In this document: one piece after another, positions 15,466 through 24,411 of the stretch
How the letters are laid out: each line of letters opens with the position of its first letter
Numbering within the stretch: the first letter of the stretch is position 1
Source of the DNA: Desulfobacter curvatus DSM 3379
Lineage (GTDB): Bacteria > Desulfobacterota > Desulfobacteria > Desulfobacterales > Desulfobacteraceae
Direction of reading: 5' to 3'
Assembly: GCF_000373985.1 (NCBI RefSeq)
Contig: NZ_KB893081.1
Span: 424 to 40,061 of the forward strand
DNA: 39,638 nt
The notes under the pieces: model-generated
Seen by the model: only the letters and a program-made list of their open reading frames with translations
What the model was told of the DNA's origin: nothing
Database searches by the model: none
Made by a program: the position numbers and the translations under genes

Positions 15466-16828
15466 GGCAGACCTCCTGGCCCGGAACGATTGCGTTGACG
15501 ATGCGGGAAAAATCCTTTCCCCGTTCCTTGTAATTGGCATAAAGATCAAAACTTGCGCAGGCCGGAGACAGAAGCACCACATCCCCTTTGTCTGCCACGG
15601 ACACGGCTTTGCTAACGGCGCAGGCCATGTCCCTGCATAGGTATGCGGGGCAGATGCCTTCAAAGGTCTCCATGATATGACCGGCTGCTTCGCCCATGCC
15701 GATCACCGCTTTGGCCCGGGATTTAATCCCGGGCACCAGGGGGGTAAAATCCAGACCCTTTTCTCTGCCCCCGAGGATAAGAATGACCTCGGATTCAAAG
15801 GATTCCAGGGCGCGGAGCACGGCGTCCACGTTGGTGGCTTTGGAATCGTTGTAAAAACGGATGCCGTCAACCTCCCGGACAAAGGCAATGCGATGGTCTG
15901 ACAGGGTAAATTCGTTTAAGGCCTGTCTGATTCCTGCCATGGTCGCACCGCAGCTTAGTGCCGCAAGGGCGGCTGCCGCAACATTTTCCCTGTTGTGGAT
16001 GCCGGGAAGCCTGGTCAGTTTCTCTTCAGAAAGGGTGTCACTGATTTCTTGGGTTTGGATATCGATTCCCATTTGGTGGACGCTTGCCCCACGGGCCACG
16101 GTCTTTGTGGATGAGAATTCAAGGATCTCAGCACCAATGGCTTTACTCCGGGTTGAAAAATCGTTGATGCGACTGTTAATGATTGCCGTATCTCCGGCAG
16201 TCATATTTTTAAAGATAGACCATTTCGAATCGATATAGGCGTTAAAGTCCGGATACCGGTCCAAATGATCTTCTGCAATATTGAGAAGCGCGGCTGTGTG
16301 AGGCTTGAAGGAATGGGCAAGATCGAGCTGGAAGGATGACACTTCGGCCACCACAACGTCCCTGGAGCGCTCCTGCATGAGATATTCCATTAGCGGGGTG
16401 CCGATGTTTCCGCCCATAAAACAGGATATGCCCGAGGCCTCGAGCATGGCTGCCGTCAATTCCGTGGTGGTGGTTTTACCGTTGGTGGCTGTTATTGCGA
16501 TCACAGGTGTGGTGTTGTATTGGGCAAAAATATCCAGTTCACCCTTGACGGGCACGCCTTTGTTCCGGGCTGATCGGAGGAACGGCATGCTTAAGGGAAT
16601 ACCGGGGCTGGGGATGATGACAGACGCCTTGTCAAACATCTTTTGGTCATGGCTGCCGATCTTCACCGGGATGCCCAGCTTTTCTAACGCTGCAGCCTCA
16701 CCGGTCTTTGTCCCGTCACTGTCCGTGGCAGCCACGCAGCGCCCCCGGGATTTCAAAAACCGGGCCATGGAAAGCCCACAGGCCCCTAAACCCACAACCA
16801 ATTCATATGTTTCAGGAAAATTGAGCAT
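15458..16828 (-). CDS. murD: UDP-N-acetylmuramoyl-L-alanine--D-glutamate ligase MurD
   Basis: Adds D-glutamate to UDP-MurNAc-L-Ala. 456 residues, with all three Mur ligase domains. The N-terminal Rossmann part holds GLGACGLSMARFL. The ATP loop is ITATNGKTTTTELTAAM. EVSSFQLDL and NIAEDHLDRYPD are the magnesium and substrate motifs, and the carbamylated lysine is probably that in YIDSKWSIF. The C-terminal domain has HRIAFVREVDGIRFYNDSKATN, ILGGREKGLDF and LLSPACASFDLYANYKERG. One base separates it from mraY and it overlaps ftsW. Nothing unusual. Confidence 0.97.
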   Translation of the reverse strand: MLNFPETYELVVGLGACGLSMARFLKSRGRCVAATDSDGTKTGEAAALEKLGIPVKIGSHDQKMFDKASVIIPSPGIPLSMPFLRSARNKGVPVKGELDIFAQYNTTPVIAITATNGKTTTTELTAAMLEASGISCFMGGNIGTPLMEYLMQERSRDVVVAEVSSFQLDLAHSFKPHTAALLNIAEDHLDRYPDFNAYIDSKWSIFKNMTAGDTAIINSRINDFSTRSKAIGAEILEFSSTKTVARGASVHQMGIDIQTQEISDTLSEEKLTRLPGIHNRENVAAAALAALSCGATMAGIRQALNEFTLSDHRIAFVREVDGIRFYNDSKATNVDAVLRALESFESEVILILGGREKGLDFTPLVPGIKSRAKAVIGMGEAAGHIMETFEGICPAYLCRDMACAVSKAVSVADKGDVVLLSPACASFDLYANYKERGKDFSRIVNAIVPGQEVCHG

Positions 16829-16829
16829 C

Positions 16830-17909
16830 TTATCTTATCTTCAAGGTACTTAAGGACAGGGCTGCCAGGGTAATGGAAATAATCCAGAACCGGACAATAA
16901 CCTTAGATTCATGCCAGCCTTTTAATTCAAAATGGTGGTGTAACGGTGCCATTCTGAAGATTCTCTTGCCGTGGGTGATTTTAAAATAGGCGACTTGAAG
17001 AATTACGGAACCTGCTTCCATGACAAAAAGTCCGCCCACCAGCACCAGCATGATCTCCTGTTTGGTGACCACGGCAATGGTGCCCAGGATTGCCCCAAGG
17101 GGGATGGAGCCGGTATCGCCCATGAAAATTTGGGCCGGATGGGCGTTGAACCATAAAAAACCCATGCCTGCGCCTGCCAGGATGCCGCAGATCACTGATA
17201 CTTCACCGGCTGCGGGAATGTGCCGGACATGCAGGTATTCGGCAAACTGGGTATGACCAGCCACATAGGCAAACAGCATATAGGTGAAGGATGCGACAAT
17301 AAAAGGGCCGATGGCCAGGCCGTCCAGGCCGTCGGTGAGGTTCACGGCGTTGGATGTGCCCACAATGACCAGACAGGCAAAGGGGATGTAAAGAACTCCT
17401 AAATCAATGGCCACGTTTTTGAAAAACGGTACCGTGAGCACGGCGTTAAAGTCCGGGCTGCTGTAGATCAGAAAACCGATGAGCAGGCCTGACAGGATCT
17501 GGAGAAGGAACTTTGCTTTTGCCGTGAATCCCATATTTGTTTTTTTTGTCAGCGACAGATAGTCGTCAATAAACCCGATGGCACCGAAAAGCAGGGTGGT
17601 GAGCAGCAATATCCCCACATAGTGGTTGGTGAAGTTTCCCCATAAAAAGGTGGAAACAAAAATGGAAAACAGGATCATGATGCCGCCCATGGTGGGGGTG
17701 CCCTGTTTTTTTAAGTGGGACTGGGGGCCGTCAGTCTGGATGATCTGGCCAAAGTGCATAAGCTGCAGCCGCCGGATCACAAAGGGGCCAAGGATAAAGC
17801 AGATGATAAAGGCGGTTAGTCCCCCGTATATGGTGCGGAAGGTGATATACCGGAAAATATTGAAAACGGTATAGTGTTCGTGTAACGGGTATAAAAACTG
17901 GTAAAACAT
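16830..17909 (-). CDS. mraY: Phospho-MurNAc-pentapeptide transferase MraY
   Basis: Membrane enzyme that moves phospho-MurNAc-pentapeptide to undecaprenyl phosphate, making lipid I. 359 residues and about ten membrane segments. Key motifs: KKQGTPTMGGIMILF near the start, GFIDDYLSLTKKTNMGFTAK with the catalytic Asp pair, NAVNLTDGLDGLAIGP with the third catalytic region, FMGDTGSIPLGAILG, and a C-terminal LHHHFELKGWHESKV with the histidine motif. ATG at 17909, 4 bases after the murE-murF stop. Length and motifs match the family. Confidence 0.98.
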   Translation of the reverse strand: MFYQFLYPLHEHYTVFNIFRYITFRTIYGGLTAFIICFILGPFVIRRLQLMHFGQIIQTDGPQSHLKKQGTPTMGGIMILFSIFVSTFLWGNFTNHYVGILLLTTLLFGAIGFIDDYLSLTKKTNMGFTAKAKFLLQILSGLLIGFLIYSSPDFNAVLTVPFFKNVAIDLGVLYIPFACLVIVGTSNAVNLTDGLDGLAIGPFIVASFTYMLFAYVAGHTQFAEYLHVRHIPAAGEVSVICGILAGAGMGFLWFNAHPAQIFMGDTGSIPLGAILGTIAVVTKQEIMLVLVGGLFVMEAGSVILQVAYFKITHGKRIFRMAPLHHHFELKGWHESKVIVRFWIISITLAALSLSTLKIR

Positions 17910-17913
17910 TGGA

Positions 17914-20900
17914 TCAGTTCGCCTTTATTAAAGGTATTTCTTCAAGTACCGGAATCAGGGTTTCCATGGCCATTCCCCTGGAGCCTTTGATCAGTACCCA
18001 CGTTTCGTGTTTTGTTAATTCATTAAGGGTATTTTCCAATTCCTGTTTGGACCCCATGACGATCTGTGCCTCCGGGTATCCTTTCTCCAGTGCCCCTTCC
18101 CGGATCTGAGCGACCTGGGTGCCGAACAGCAAAAGCTTTGCCGGTGAAAGCGCTGCCACCAGGTATCCCACCTGCCGGTGGTGCATTGGGCTCTGATCTC
18201 CCAACTCCAGCATGTCACCGAGTACGGCAATGCCCCGGTTACTGCCGGCCATCCGGTTTAACACTTTCAGGGCCTGGTCCATGGAACTGGGGTTGGCATT
18301 GTAGGTATCGTCAATAAGATGAAGGCCGTTGCCAAGATGCCTTAAATGCATTCTGCCTTTGACCGGGACAAAGGCTTCAAGCCCCTGGGCAATGTCCGTT
18401 TCATCAATACCGGCAGCATTGGCTAACGCTGCGGCTGCGGCAGCATTCAATGCCATGAAATCAGCAGGGGAGGGGACCGTGTATTGGCGGGCATGCTCAT
18501 TCATAGTAAGGGAAAAGGCAATGCCATGGTCTGTGCGGGTGATTTGAGACAGACGTACATCGCTGCTGGGTTGGGTTCCAAAAAGCCTTATTTGAGCTAT
18601 GTTCGGGTTTTTTCTTGCCCCCTGGACAAGGATGTCAACTCTTGGGTCATCGGCAAAAATAATGGCTGTGCCGCCGGGGTTCAGGCTTTCAAAAATTTCA
18701 GCTTTGGCCCGGGCTACATTATCCAGTGAGCCCACACCTTCCATATGCGATCCATGGGTGTTGGTGACCAGGGCAATGTCGGGCCGGGCAATGGCGGAAA
18801 GCCGGGCAATTTCGCCCGGATTGCTCATGCCCATCTCCACCACGGCCCATTTATGGATATCTGCCAGCCTGAGCAGGGTCAGGGGCAGGCCGATTTCATT
18901 GTTCAGGTTCCCCCGGGTGGCCAGGGTGTCATGGTGTTGGGAAAAGATATCCTGAGCCATTTGCCGGGTGGATGTTTTTCCGTTTGAACCTGTCAGGGCG
19001 GCGATTTGGGCTTTTGAGCGCATTCTATGATACCGGGCCAGCCGTCCTAACGCAGCCAGGGTGTCCGGCACTTCAAAAAAGCAGGCCTTGTTTTTTTCCA
19101 TCAGGCTCTTTTGATTTAAATCAAGGGTGTCGAAGTAGCCCTGCTTGACAACAAAAGCTGAAACGCCTTTTTTTGCCAGGTCCGGAATAAAGTTGTGTCC
19201 GTCAAAACGTTCCCCGGCCAACGCCAAAAACACCATATCCGGGGAGAGGGTTCTTGAATCGGTGCCGATGCCTTTGAACACCTTTGCCACGGCGTCCGTA
19301 TCAAATTCTTGTCCCAACACGGTGACGGGTTCACACCCAAGGGCCGTGGCGAGATCCGTAAGGTTCCATGGTTTTGGCGTCAATAGATTGGTACAGGCAT
19401 CGATTAAGTGTTCCTTGTCGTCAAAATGAATGGTGCCTGCATTGGTGATCTGGTAGGTTTCATGGCCCTTTCCTGCCGCCACGATAATATCCCGGGGTTT
19501 TGAGATCTGAACGGCCAGGGCCAGGGCTTTGGCCCTGTCGGTTATCCGGATATATCCTTTTTTACAGGCATTGGAGCTGGAAAGATCAATGGGTTTAAAT
19601 CCCTGGGCACGGATACCCTCTATGATTTCCTCAATAATGGCATCCGGGTCTTCGGTTCGCGGGTTGTCCGAGGTGACAATGGCGATGTCCGAGTATCTGC
19701 AGGCAATGCCCCCCATGGGCGCCCGCTTGGTGCGGTCCCTGTCTCCGCCGCACCCAAACACCGTGATCAGTCTTGCAGGGGCGCGGCCGGCAAGGGTTTT
19801 TAGAATGGATTCAAGGGCATCCGGGGTGTGGGCATAATCCACAAAGATATGCCGGTTCAGCTCCGTGGGAAGTTTTTCAAGCCGGCCCGGCACCCGTTCA
19901 AGGGCGGCAATGCCCCGGGCGATGGATTCAGGACAGATGCCTGTGGCTAATGCCGCACCAGCCGCACACAAGATGTTTTCCAGGTTAAAGCGCCCCGTGA
20001 GCACGGAAGTCATGGGCACCTGTACACCACTGAAGTCCAACGTGCCTTTCAACCCATGGATGTCGTCTGTGATGTCGATGGCCCGGATATCGGCTTCGCC
20101 ATCGGCACTGACCCGGATCATGGGCTGCTTAAGACTGTCTGCCAGGCGGGTTCCGTATTCATTGTCAATGTTGATAACGGCTTTGCCCCGGGTTCCGTCT
20201 TCAAAGGGGCCGAGATAGCCGGTGAACAGGGTTCGCTTGCAGGCAAAATAATCTTCGAATCCGTCATGGTAATCCAGGTGATCCTGGGTAAGGTTCGTGA
20301 ACACCGCCGCATTAAAATCGCATCTATCCACCCGGTGCTGGTCCAGACTGTGGGACGACACCTCCATAATGACATGGGTGACACCGGCAAGTTTCATGTC
20401 GCGCATGGCTTTTTGCAGGCACACTGCATCCGGGGTGGTGACGGGGTTGTCAATGGTGGTGCCCGGATATCTGATATTCACCGTGCCGATGACGCCGCAG
20501 GTGATCCCGCAGGTCTGGTAAATTTGTTCCAACAGCCAGGTAATACTGGTTTTTCCATTGGTCCCGGTGATGCCCGCGACGATCAGGTCCTTTGATGGAT
20601 GACCGAAAAAATTTGCTGCGGCAATGGCGGTATCCTTGCGGGTGTTCTTTGACAGAACAATATGCAGGGCCTGATCCCGGGGGAATCCCGGGGGGATCTT
20701 TTGGGCCAGAACCGCTGCGGCCCCTTTGTCAAAGGCCTGGGCAATATAGTCATGGCCGTCTGCGGTGTGGCCGTCCACTGCGATGAACAAAGATCCTTGT
20801 TCCACCTGCCTGGAATCGCAGGTGATACCGGTGATGGAGGTGTCCCCGATGCCTGCCTGTTCCTGATCAGGCGTGAGCACGACTTCAGTTGTGTTCAGGA

Positions 20901-20916
20901 TTTCAGTCAGCTGCAT
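17914..20916 (-). CDS. murE-murF: Bifunctional MurE-MurF fusion (two consecutive Mur ligases)
   Basis: One uninterrupted 1000-residue protein carries two consecutive peptidoglycan ligases. Residues 1 to about 512 are MurE: ATP loop GTNGKTS (118-124), VSSHSLDQHRV (186-196), probable carbamylated Lys227, DNPR (417-420, the signature for meso-diaminopimelate) and GKGHE (482-486). Residues about 517-1000 are MurF: GTDSRTL (551-557), ATP loop GSNGKTS (643-649), EMGMSNPGEI (694-703), and DDTYNANPSSM (869-879). The linker is only a few residues (around TPKPWN). The fusion would hand UDP-MurNAc-tripeptide directly to the D-Ala-D-Ala ligation step. GGAGG lies 6 bases before the ATG, which overlaps ftsI by 14 bases. 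No stop or frameshift between the halves. MurE/MurF fusions are known in some other bacteria. Confidence 0.96.
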   Translation of the reverse strand: MQLTEILNTTEVVLTPDQEQAGIGDTSITGITCDSRQVEQGSLFIAVDGHTADGHDYIAQAFDKGAAAVLAQKIPPGFPRDQALHIVLSKNTRKDTAIAAANFFGHPSKDLIVAGITGTNGKTSITWLLEQIYQTCGITCGVIGTVNIRYPGTTIDNPVTTPDAVCLQKAMRDMKLAGVTHVIMEVSSHSLDQHRVDRCDFNAAVFTNLTQDHLDYHDGFEDYFACKRTLFTGYLGPFEDGTRGKAVINIDNEYGTRLADSLKQPMIRVSADGEADIRAIDITDDIHGLKGTLDFSGVQVPMTSVLTGRFNLENILCAAGAALATGICPESIARGIAALERVPGRLEKLPTELNRHIFVDYAHTPDALESILKTLAGRAPARLITVFGCGGDRDRTKRAPMGGIACRYSDIAIVTSDNPRTEDPDAIIEEIIEGIRAQGFKPIDLSSSNACKKGYIRITDRAKALALAVQISKPRDIIVAAGKGHETYQITNAGTIHFDDKEHLIDACTNLLTPKPWNLTDLATALGCEPVTVLGQEFDTDAVAKVFKGIGTDSRTLSPDMVFLALAGERFDGHNFIPDLAKKGVSAFVVKQGYFDTLDLNQKSLMEKNKACFFEVPDTLAALGRLARYHRMRSKAQIAALTGSNGKTSTRQMAQDIFSQHHDTLATRGNLNNEIGLPLTLLRLADIHKWAVVEMGMSNPGEIARLSAIARPDIALVTNTHGSHMEGVGSLDNVARAKAEIFESLNPGGTAIIFADDPRVDILVQGARKNPNIAQIRLFGTQPSSDVRLSQITRTDHGIAFSLTMNEHARQYTVPSPADFMALNAAAAAALANAAGIDETDIAQGLEAFVPVKGRMHLRHLGNGLHLIDDTYNANPSSMDQALKVLNRMAGSNRGIAVLGDMLELGDQSPMHHRQVGYLVAALSPAKLLLFGTQVAQIREGALEKGYPEAQIVMGSKQELENTLNELTKHETWVLIKGSRGMAMETLIPVLEEIPLIKAN

Positions 20917-22639
20917 AGGACACCTCCCGGGGTAATGCTGCTATCATGTCTGTGTTGGGGGCAATGTTCAGATAGTTAAAGGATCGGGCCATGATATCCT
21001 TGAACGCCGGTGCCGCCACAATGCCGCCGTAATGGTTCTGCTTGGGCTCGTCCACCACCACCAGAATAGCTAAGGCCGGGTTGTCAAAGGGCGCAAAGCC
21101 GGCAAACGCCGCAGTGAACCTGGAATGGGAATATCCTTTTTTCCCTTTGGCTGCTTTCTGGGCCGTGCTGGTTTTTCCGCATATCCGGTAGCCGGGGATC
21201 GCAGCTTGGGTCCCGGTTCCGTCTTCCTGGACTACTCTGGCCATCATCTTTTTTACAATGCCTGCGGTTTCGGCCGAAATAACCTGGCGAACCACGCAGG
21301 GTTTATTTTCCTGGATAACTTCACCGGAGTTGGAAAGAACCTTTTTAACCAACAGAGGTTTCATCAATTTGCCTCCGTTGGCTATGGCGGATACGGCACT
21401 GACAAGCTGGAGCGCCGTAACCGACATGCCCTGGCCAAAGGACATAGCCACGGCATCAATGCTGGTCCAGCGGTTCAAGGGCAGAATAACGCCCGGGCTT
21501 TCTGCCGAGCAGTTGATGCCGGTTTTGTTGCCGAATCCAAAGGCCTTCAGGTAATAGTGCATGGCCTTTGGGCCTATCTCCTGGGCGATTTTTGCCGCCC
21601 CGATGTTGGAGGAAAATTTTACAATCTGTCCCGGGGTCAGGTAATCATGGGGATGGGTGTCATGGATCACGGATCTGCCGACCCGGTAATTGCCGTTTTC
21701 ACAATTGATAATGGTTTTGGCAGACATGCCCCGCTCAATGGCCGAGGCCACAGTGATTACCTTCATGATGGAACCGGGCTCGAACGCGTCGGTCACCGCC
21801 CTGTTTCTGTACCGGCTCCGGCTGAAATCACCATAGTTGTTGGGATTGAATTCCGGGTAATGGGCCACGGCGAGAATTTCACCGGTGGCAGGCTGCATGA
21901 CAAGGGCCATGCCCGATTTGCCCCGATGCTCTTTCACGGCCTGTTCCAGGGCCTGCTCACTGAAAAACTGGATTTTTTTATCCAGGGATAAAACAATGGT
22001 GCCCCCCTTAAGTCCGTCACGCTGGTTTTTTCCCGTATCAAGGATTGTGCCCTGGCCGTCCTTGTATTCTTGGGTTTTCAGGGTCCGGCCTTCCAGAACG
22101 TCATTATAAGAGAATTCCAGCCCCTCAAGGCCCTGGTCATCTTTGCCGGTGAACCCGATGACCTGGGCTCCCAGGTGTCGGTTGGGGTAAAACCGTTTGG
22201 AGTTGTCCCGGTTATAGATGCCGACAATGTTCAGCTGTTTAACCGCTTCTGCCTTGGCCGGCGACACCCTGCTTGCCAGAAGCGCAAACCGGCGTTTTTG
22301 GGAGAGCTTTTTTTCCATCTCAGCCCTGCTGCCGCCAAGGATTTTGACCAGTTGACCTGCCGTCTGCCGGGGATTTTTAATCTGGGTAGGGTCTGCGGTA
22401 ATGTTGGGTGCATCAATGCTGGCGCCCAGTTTGTTTAAATGACGGTCAAGGATCAGCCCACGTTCACCCTGGATGGTGATTCGTCTGACATAGGTGTTTT
22501 CTGCTTTTTTCTTGAGCACCTCACCTTGGAGAATCTGGATGTCAAAGGACCGGATGACAATGCCCACCAGGCACAGCAGCAGAAAAAAACGGATGACAAG
22601 AATCCGTGAACCTAATTTTTCATAAGGGTTTGCCGCCAT
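20903..22639 (-). CDS. ftsI: Class B penicillin-binding protein FtsI (PBP3), septal transpeptidase
   Basis: Cross-links peptidoglycan at the septum, partner of FtsW. 578 residues: a short cytoplasmic start, one membrane anchor (about 11-30), a pedestal domain (RRITIQGERGLILDRHL), and a transpeptidase domain. Active-site motifs: SIMK with Ser290 and Lys293, SSN at 343-345, and KTS at 489-491 where KTG is the common form. FGQGMSVTALQL (401-412) is typical of the family. No PASTA domains. It starts directly at the ftsL stop (TAAATG). Its place after ftsL and before murE supports FtsI rather than an elongation PBP2. Confidence 0.96.
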   Translation of the reverse strand: MAANPYEKLGSRILVIRFFLLLCLVGIVIRSFDIQILQGEVLKKKAENTYVRRITIQGERGLILDRHLNKLGASIDAPNITADPTQIKNPRQTAGQLVKILGGSRAEMEKKLSQKRRFALLASRVSPAKAEAVKQLNIVGIYNRDNSKRFYPNRHLGAQVIGFTGKDDQGLEGLEFSYNDVLEGRTLKTQEYKDGQGTILDTGKNQRDGLKGGTIVLSLDKKIQFFSEQALEQAVKEHRGKSGMALVMQPATGEILAVAHYPEFNPNNYGDFSRSRYRNRAVTDAFEPGSIMKVITVASAIERGMSAKTIINCENGNYRVGRSVIHDTHPHDYLTPGQIVKFSSNIGAAKIAQEIGPKAMHYYLKAFGFGNKTGINCSAESPGVILPLNRWTSIDAVAMSFGQGMSVTALQLVSAVSAIANGGKLMKPLLVKKVLSNSGEVIQENKPCVVRQVISAETAGIVKKMMARVVQEDGTGTQAAIPGYRICGKTSTAQKAAKGKKGYSHSRFTAAFAGFAPFDNPALAILVVVDEPKQNHYGGIVAAPAFKDIMARSFNYLNIAPNTDMIAALPREVSYAAD

Positions 22640-22951
22640 TTAGTTTGTTCCTTTGGGCAGGTAAATGGTTGGGTTGAAAATGTCCGGTGCCAATCCTAAC
22701 CGGGTTCGGGCAATACGGGTGATCCGTGCGTCGGATTTAAGACGCTCTATTTCCACGCCCAGGGCCTGGCGGTAATCTGCCAGGTCCTGAATCCGGCTTT
22801 CCGTTTTTGCAATCATGATCATGGCCTGGTTGGATTCACTCCTGATCCAGGCGTTGCAGATAAGTTCGGCTGCCAGCACCATGATAAGGAAAAACCACAG
22901 CAGCCCTTTTTGGTTCTGGACGGAATCAATCTGTTTTTGTGATGTGTTCAC
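22640..22951 (-). CDS. ftsL: FtsL-like divisome membrane protein
   Basis: A 103-residue bitopic protein: a short polar start, one membrane segment (GLLWFFLIMVLAAELICNAW, about 16-35), then a heptad-like coiled coil (about 38-72), and a C-terminal ARTRLGLAPD motif as seen in FtsL/FtsB proteins. FtsL joins FtsB and FtsQ and activates FtsWI. The start is GTG at 22951, with only a weak AAGG about 10 bases upstream, so translation may depend on coupling to rsmH, which ends 17 bases before. Named from layout and position, as sequence conservation is low. Confidence 0.9.
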   Translation of the reverse strand: MNTSQKQIDSVQNQKGLLWFFLIMVLAAELICNAWIRSESNQAMIMIAKTESRIQDLADYRQALGVEIERLKSDARITRIARTRLGLAPDIFNPTIYLPKGTN

Positions 22952-22968
22952 AGCCGGATTGCCTTTTT

Positions 22969-23907
22969 TTATATTTTTTGCGCCACCCGCAGCTTGGCGC
23001 TTCTTGCCATGGGGTTTGCTTTAAGTTCGTCAGCATCCGCTGTCACCGGTTTCCGGGTAACGGATTCCATTTGTTTTACAAATCCACATATACATTGGGG
23101 AAATTGCCTTGGGCAGGTGCATCCGTTTTCAAAGGCGCGCAACCGCTGTTTGACAATACGGTCTTCCAGGGAGTGAAAGGAGATGATGCTGATACGCCCA
23201 CCTTTGACCAGCATGGAGGGAACCGCCTGCATGAATGTTTCCAGGCGTTCAAGCTCCCGGTTGACTGCAATGCGCAAGGCCTGGAACACCCGGGTGGCCG
23301 GATGAATTTTTTGTTTTGCCTTGGCCCGGGCGGGCATGGCTTTCTCAATGACCGCGGCTAACTCAAGGCTGGTGGCAATGGGGGCACAAGCCCTTTTTTC
23401 AATGATTGCCCTTGCCATGCGCCTTGAAAAGCGTTCTTCTCCGTATGTGAAAAAAATATCAGCCAATTGTTTTTCCGAATAGGTATTCACCACCTGGTGT
23501 GCGGTTAACGAATTGCGGACATCCATCCGCATATCCAATGGTTCGTCTTTTTTAAAACTGAACCCCCGTTTGCTTTGGGTCAACTGGTTGAGTGAAAAGC
23601 CCAGATCAAGAAGGATGCTGTTAACCCCGTTTATGCCGGCATCTTTGAGAATGTCGGGGAGATCACTGAAGTTGTTATGGTACAGCCGGACATTGTCCCC
23701 GAAAGGATGAAATAACTTTCGGGCGTTGGTAATGGCATCCATGTCCTGGTCAATGCCGATGAGCAACCCTTCGGAACCTATGGCTTTGAGCGTTGCCATG
23801 GCGTGCCCGCATCCGCCGAGGGTGCAGTCCACGCATATGTCTCCGGGTTTCAGGTTTTGATACGCATGCACCTGATTCGGCATGACGGAGGTATGTTCGA
23901 AACCCAT
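22969..23907 (-). CDS. rsmH: 16S rRNA (cytosine-1402-N4) methyltransferase RsmH
   Basis: Methylates C1402 in the ribosomal P site using S-adenosylmethionine. 312 residues. The N-terminus HTSVMPNQV is typical. The SAM site is CVDCTLGGCGHAMATLK. Later motifs are ILLDLGFSLNQL, RGFSFKKDEPLDMRM, ARAIIEKR, RVFQALRIAVNREL and ISFHSLEDRIVKQ, all hallmarks of the MraW/RsmH family. The C-terminus has MARSAKLRVA. ATG at 23907, one base after the mraZ stop. Intact. Confidence 0.98.
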   Translation of the reverse strand: MGFEHTSVMPNQVHAYQNLKPGDICVDCTLGGCGHAMATLKAIGSEGLLIGIDQDMDAITNARKLFHPFGDNVRLYHNNFSDLPDILKDAGINGVNSILLDLGFSLNQLTQSKRGFSFKKDEPLDMRMDVRNSLTAHQVVNTYSEKQLADIFFTYGEERFSRRMARAIIEKRACAPIATSLELAAVIEKAMPARAKAKQKIHPATRVFQALRIAVNRELERLETFMQAVPSMLVKGGRISIISFHSLEDRIVKQRLRAFENGCTCPRQFPQCICGFVKQMESVTRKPVTADADELKANPMARSAKLRVAQKI

Positions 23908-23908
23908 A

Positions 23909-24349
23909 TTATAACCCTATGGAAGCAATTTCTTCTTTGACGTCCTCCCGCTCAAGCTCTTGCTCCATTTTCTTCTGTTCCTGCTCCCATTTTTCTTTGG
24001 CCCATATTTCAAACCGGTCCAGGACACCCACAAGAACAACCTCTTTGTCTATCTGTGCATAGGTTCTTAAATTTTGGGGGATCAAAATTCTGTCTTGTTT
24101 GTCGCATTTCAGTGGACAGGCATTGCCCAGAAAAAAACGTTTAAACCTCTGCATGGCTGCGGTGTTTACCGTTCTTAAACGGTCCTCAACAGCTTTCCAT
24201 TCGCTGCAGGTAAAGGCGTAGATGCAGCCGTCTTTGATTGTGACCACAATCCCGTACTCCTCCTCCTCCTTGAGCACCTTTCTGAATCGTGCCGGGATAA
24301 TGAGTCTTCCTTTGTCATCAATTGTGTGACAGGAACTGGATTGGAACAC
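23909..24349 (-). CDS. mraZ: MraZ, transcriptional regulator of the dcw cluster
   Basis: A 146-residue protein with two AbrB/SpoVT-like halves. DDKGRLIIPARFRKV (about 11-25) and CDKQDRILIPQNLR (about 82-95) are the two conserved DNA-contact loops. The C-terminal 30 residues are a charged Glu/Lys-rich helix beyond the usual fold. MraZ forms a ring-shaped oligomer that binds direct repeats ahead of its own operon and usually represses it. The start is GTG at 24349, supported by the family-like beginning MFQSSSCHTIDDKG and AAGG 8 bases upstream. Candidate operator repeats begin 29 bases upstream. First gene of the dcw cluster. Confidence 0.96.
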   Translation of the reverse strand: MFQSSSCHTIDDKGRLIIPARFRKVLKEEEEYGIVVTIKDGCIYAFTCSEWKAVEDRLRTVNTAAMQRFKRFFLGNACPLKCDKQDRILIPQNLRTYAQIDKEVVLVGVLDRFEIWAKEKWEQEQKKMEQELEREDVKEEIASIGL

Positions 24350-24378
24350 TTGAGTGGCCTTTTTTTAATAGAATACTG

Positions 24379-24411
24379 CACCCACTTTGCACCCACCTTG
24401 CTGCCACTTTT
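24379..24411 (-). promoter_or_regulatory. Three 11-base direct repeats upstream of mraZ, probable MraZ operator
   Basis: On the minus strand three consecutive units read AAAGTGGCAGC, AAGGTGGGTGC and AAAGTGGGTGC (24411-24401, 24400-24390, 24389-24379). The shared core is GTGG(G/C)NGC every 11 bases. MraZ operators in other bacteria are tandem GTGGG or AAAGTG boxes about 10-11 bases apart. A possible -10 (TATTCT, 24375-24370) follows. The expected -35 position falls inside the second repeat, so a bound MraZ ring would cover the promoter. Confidence 0.75.

Noticed and set aside
15466..15663. Longer ftsW start at 15663
   Set aside because: The extra 66 residues lie within murD and lack FtsW character. 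The ATG at 15465 has AGGAGG.
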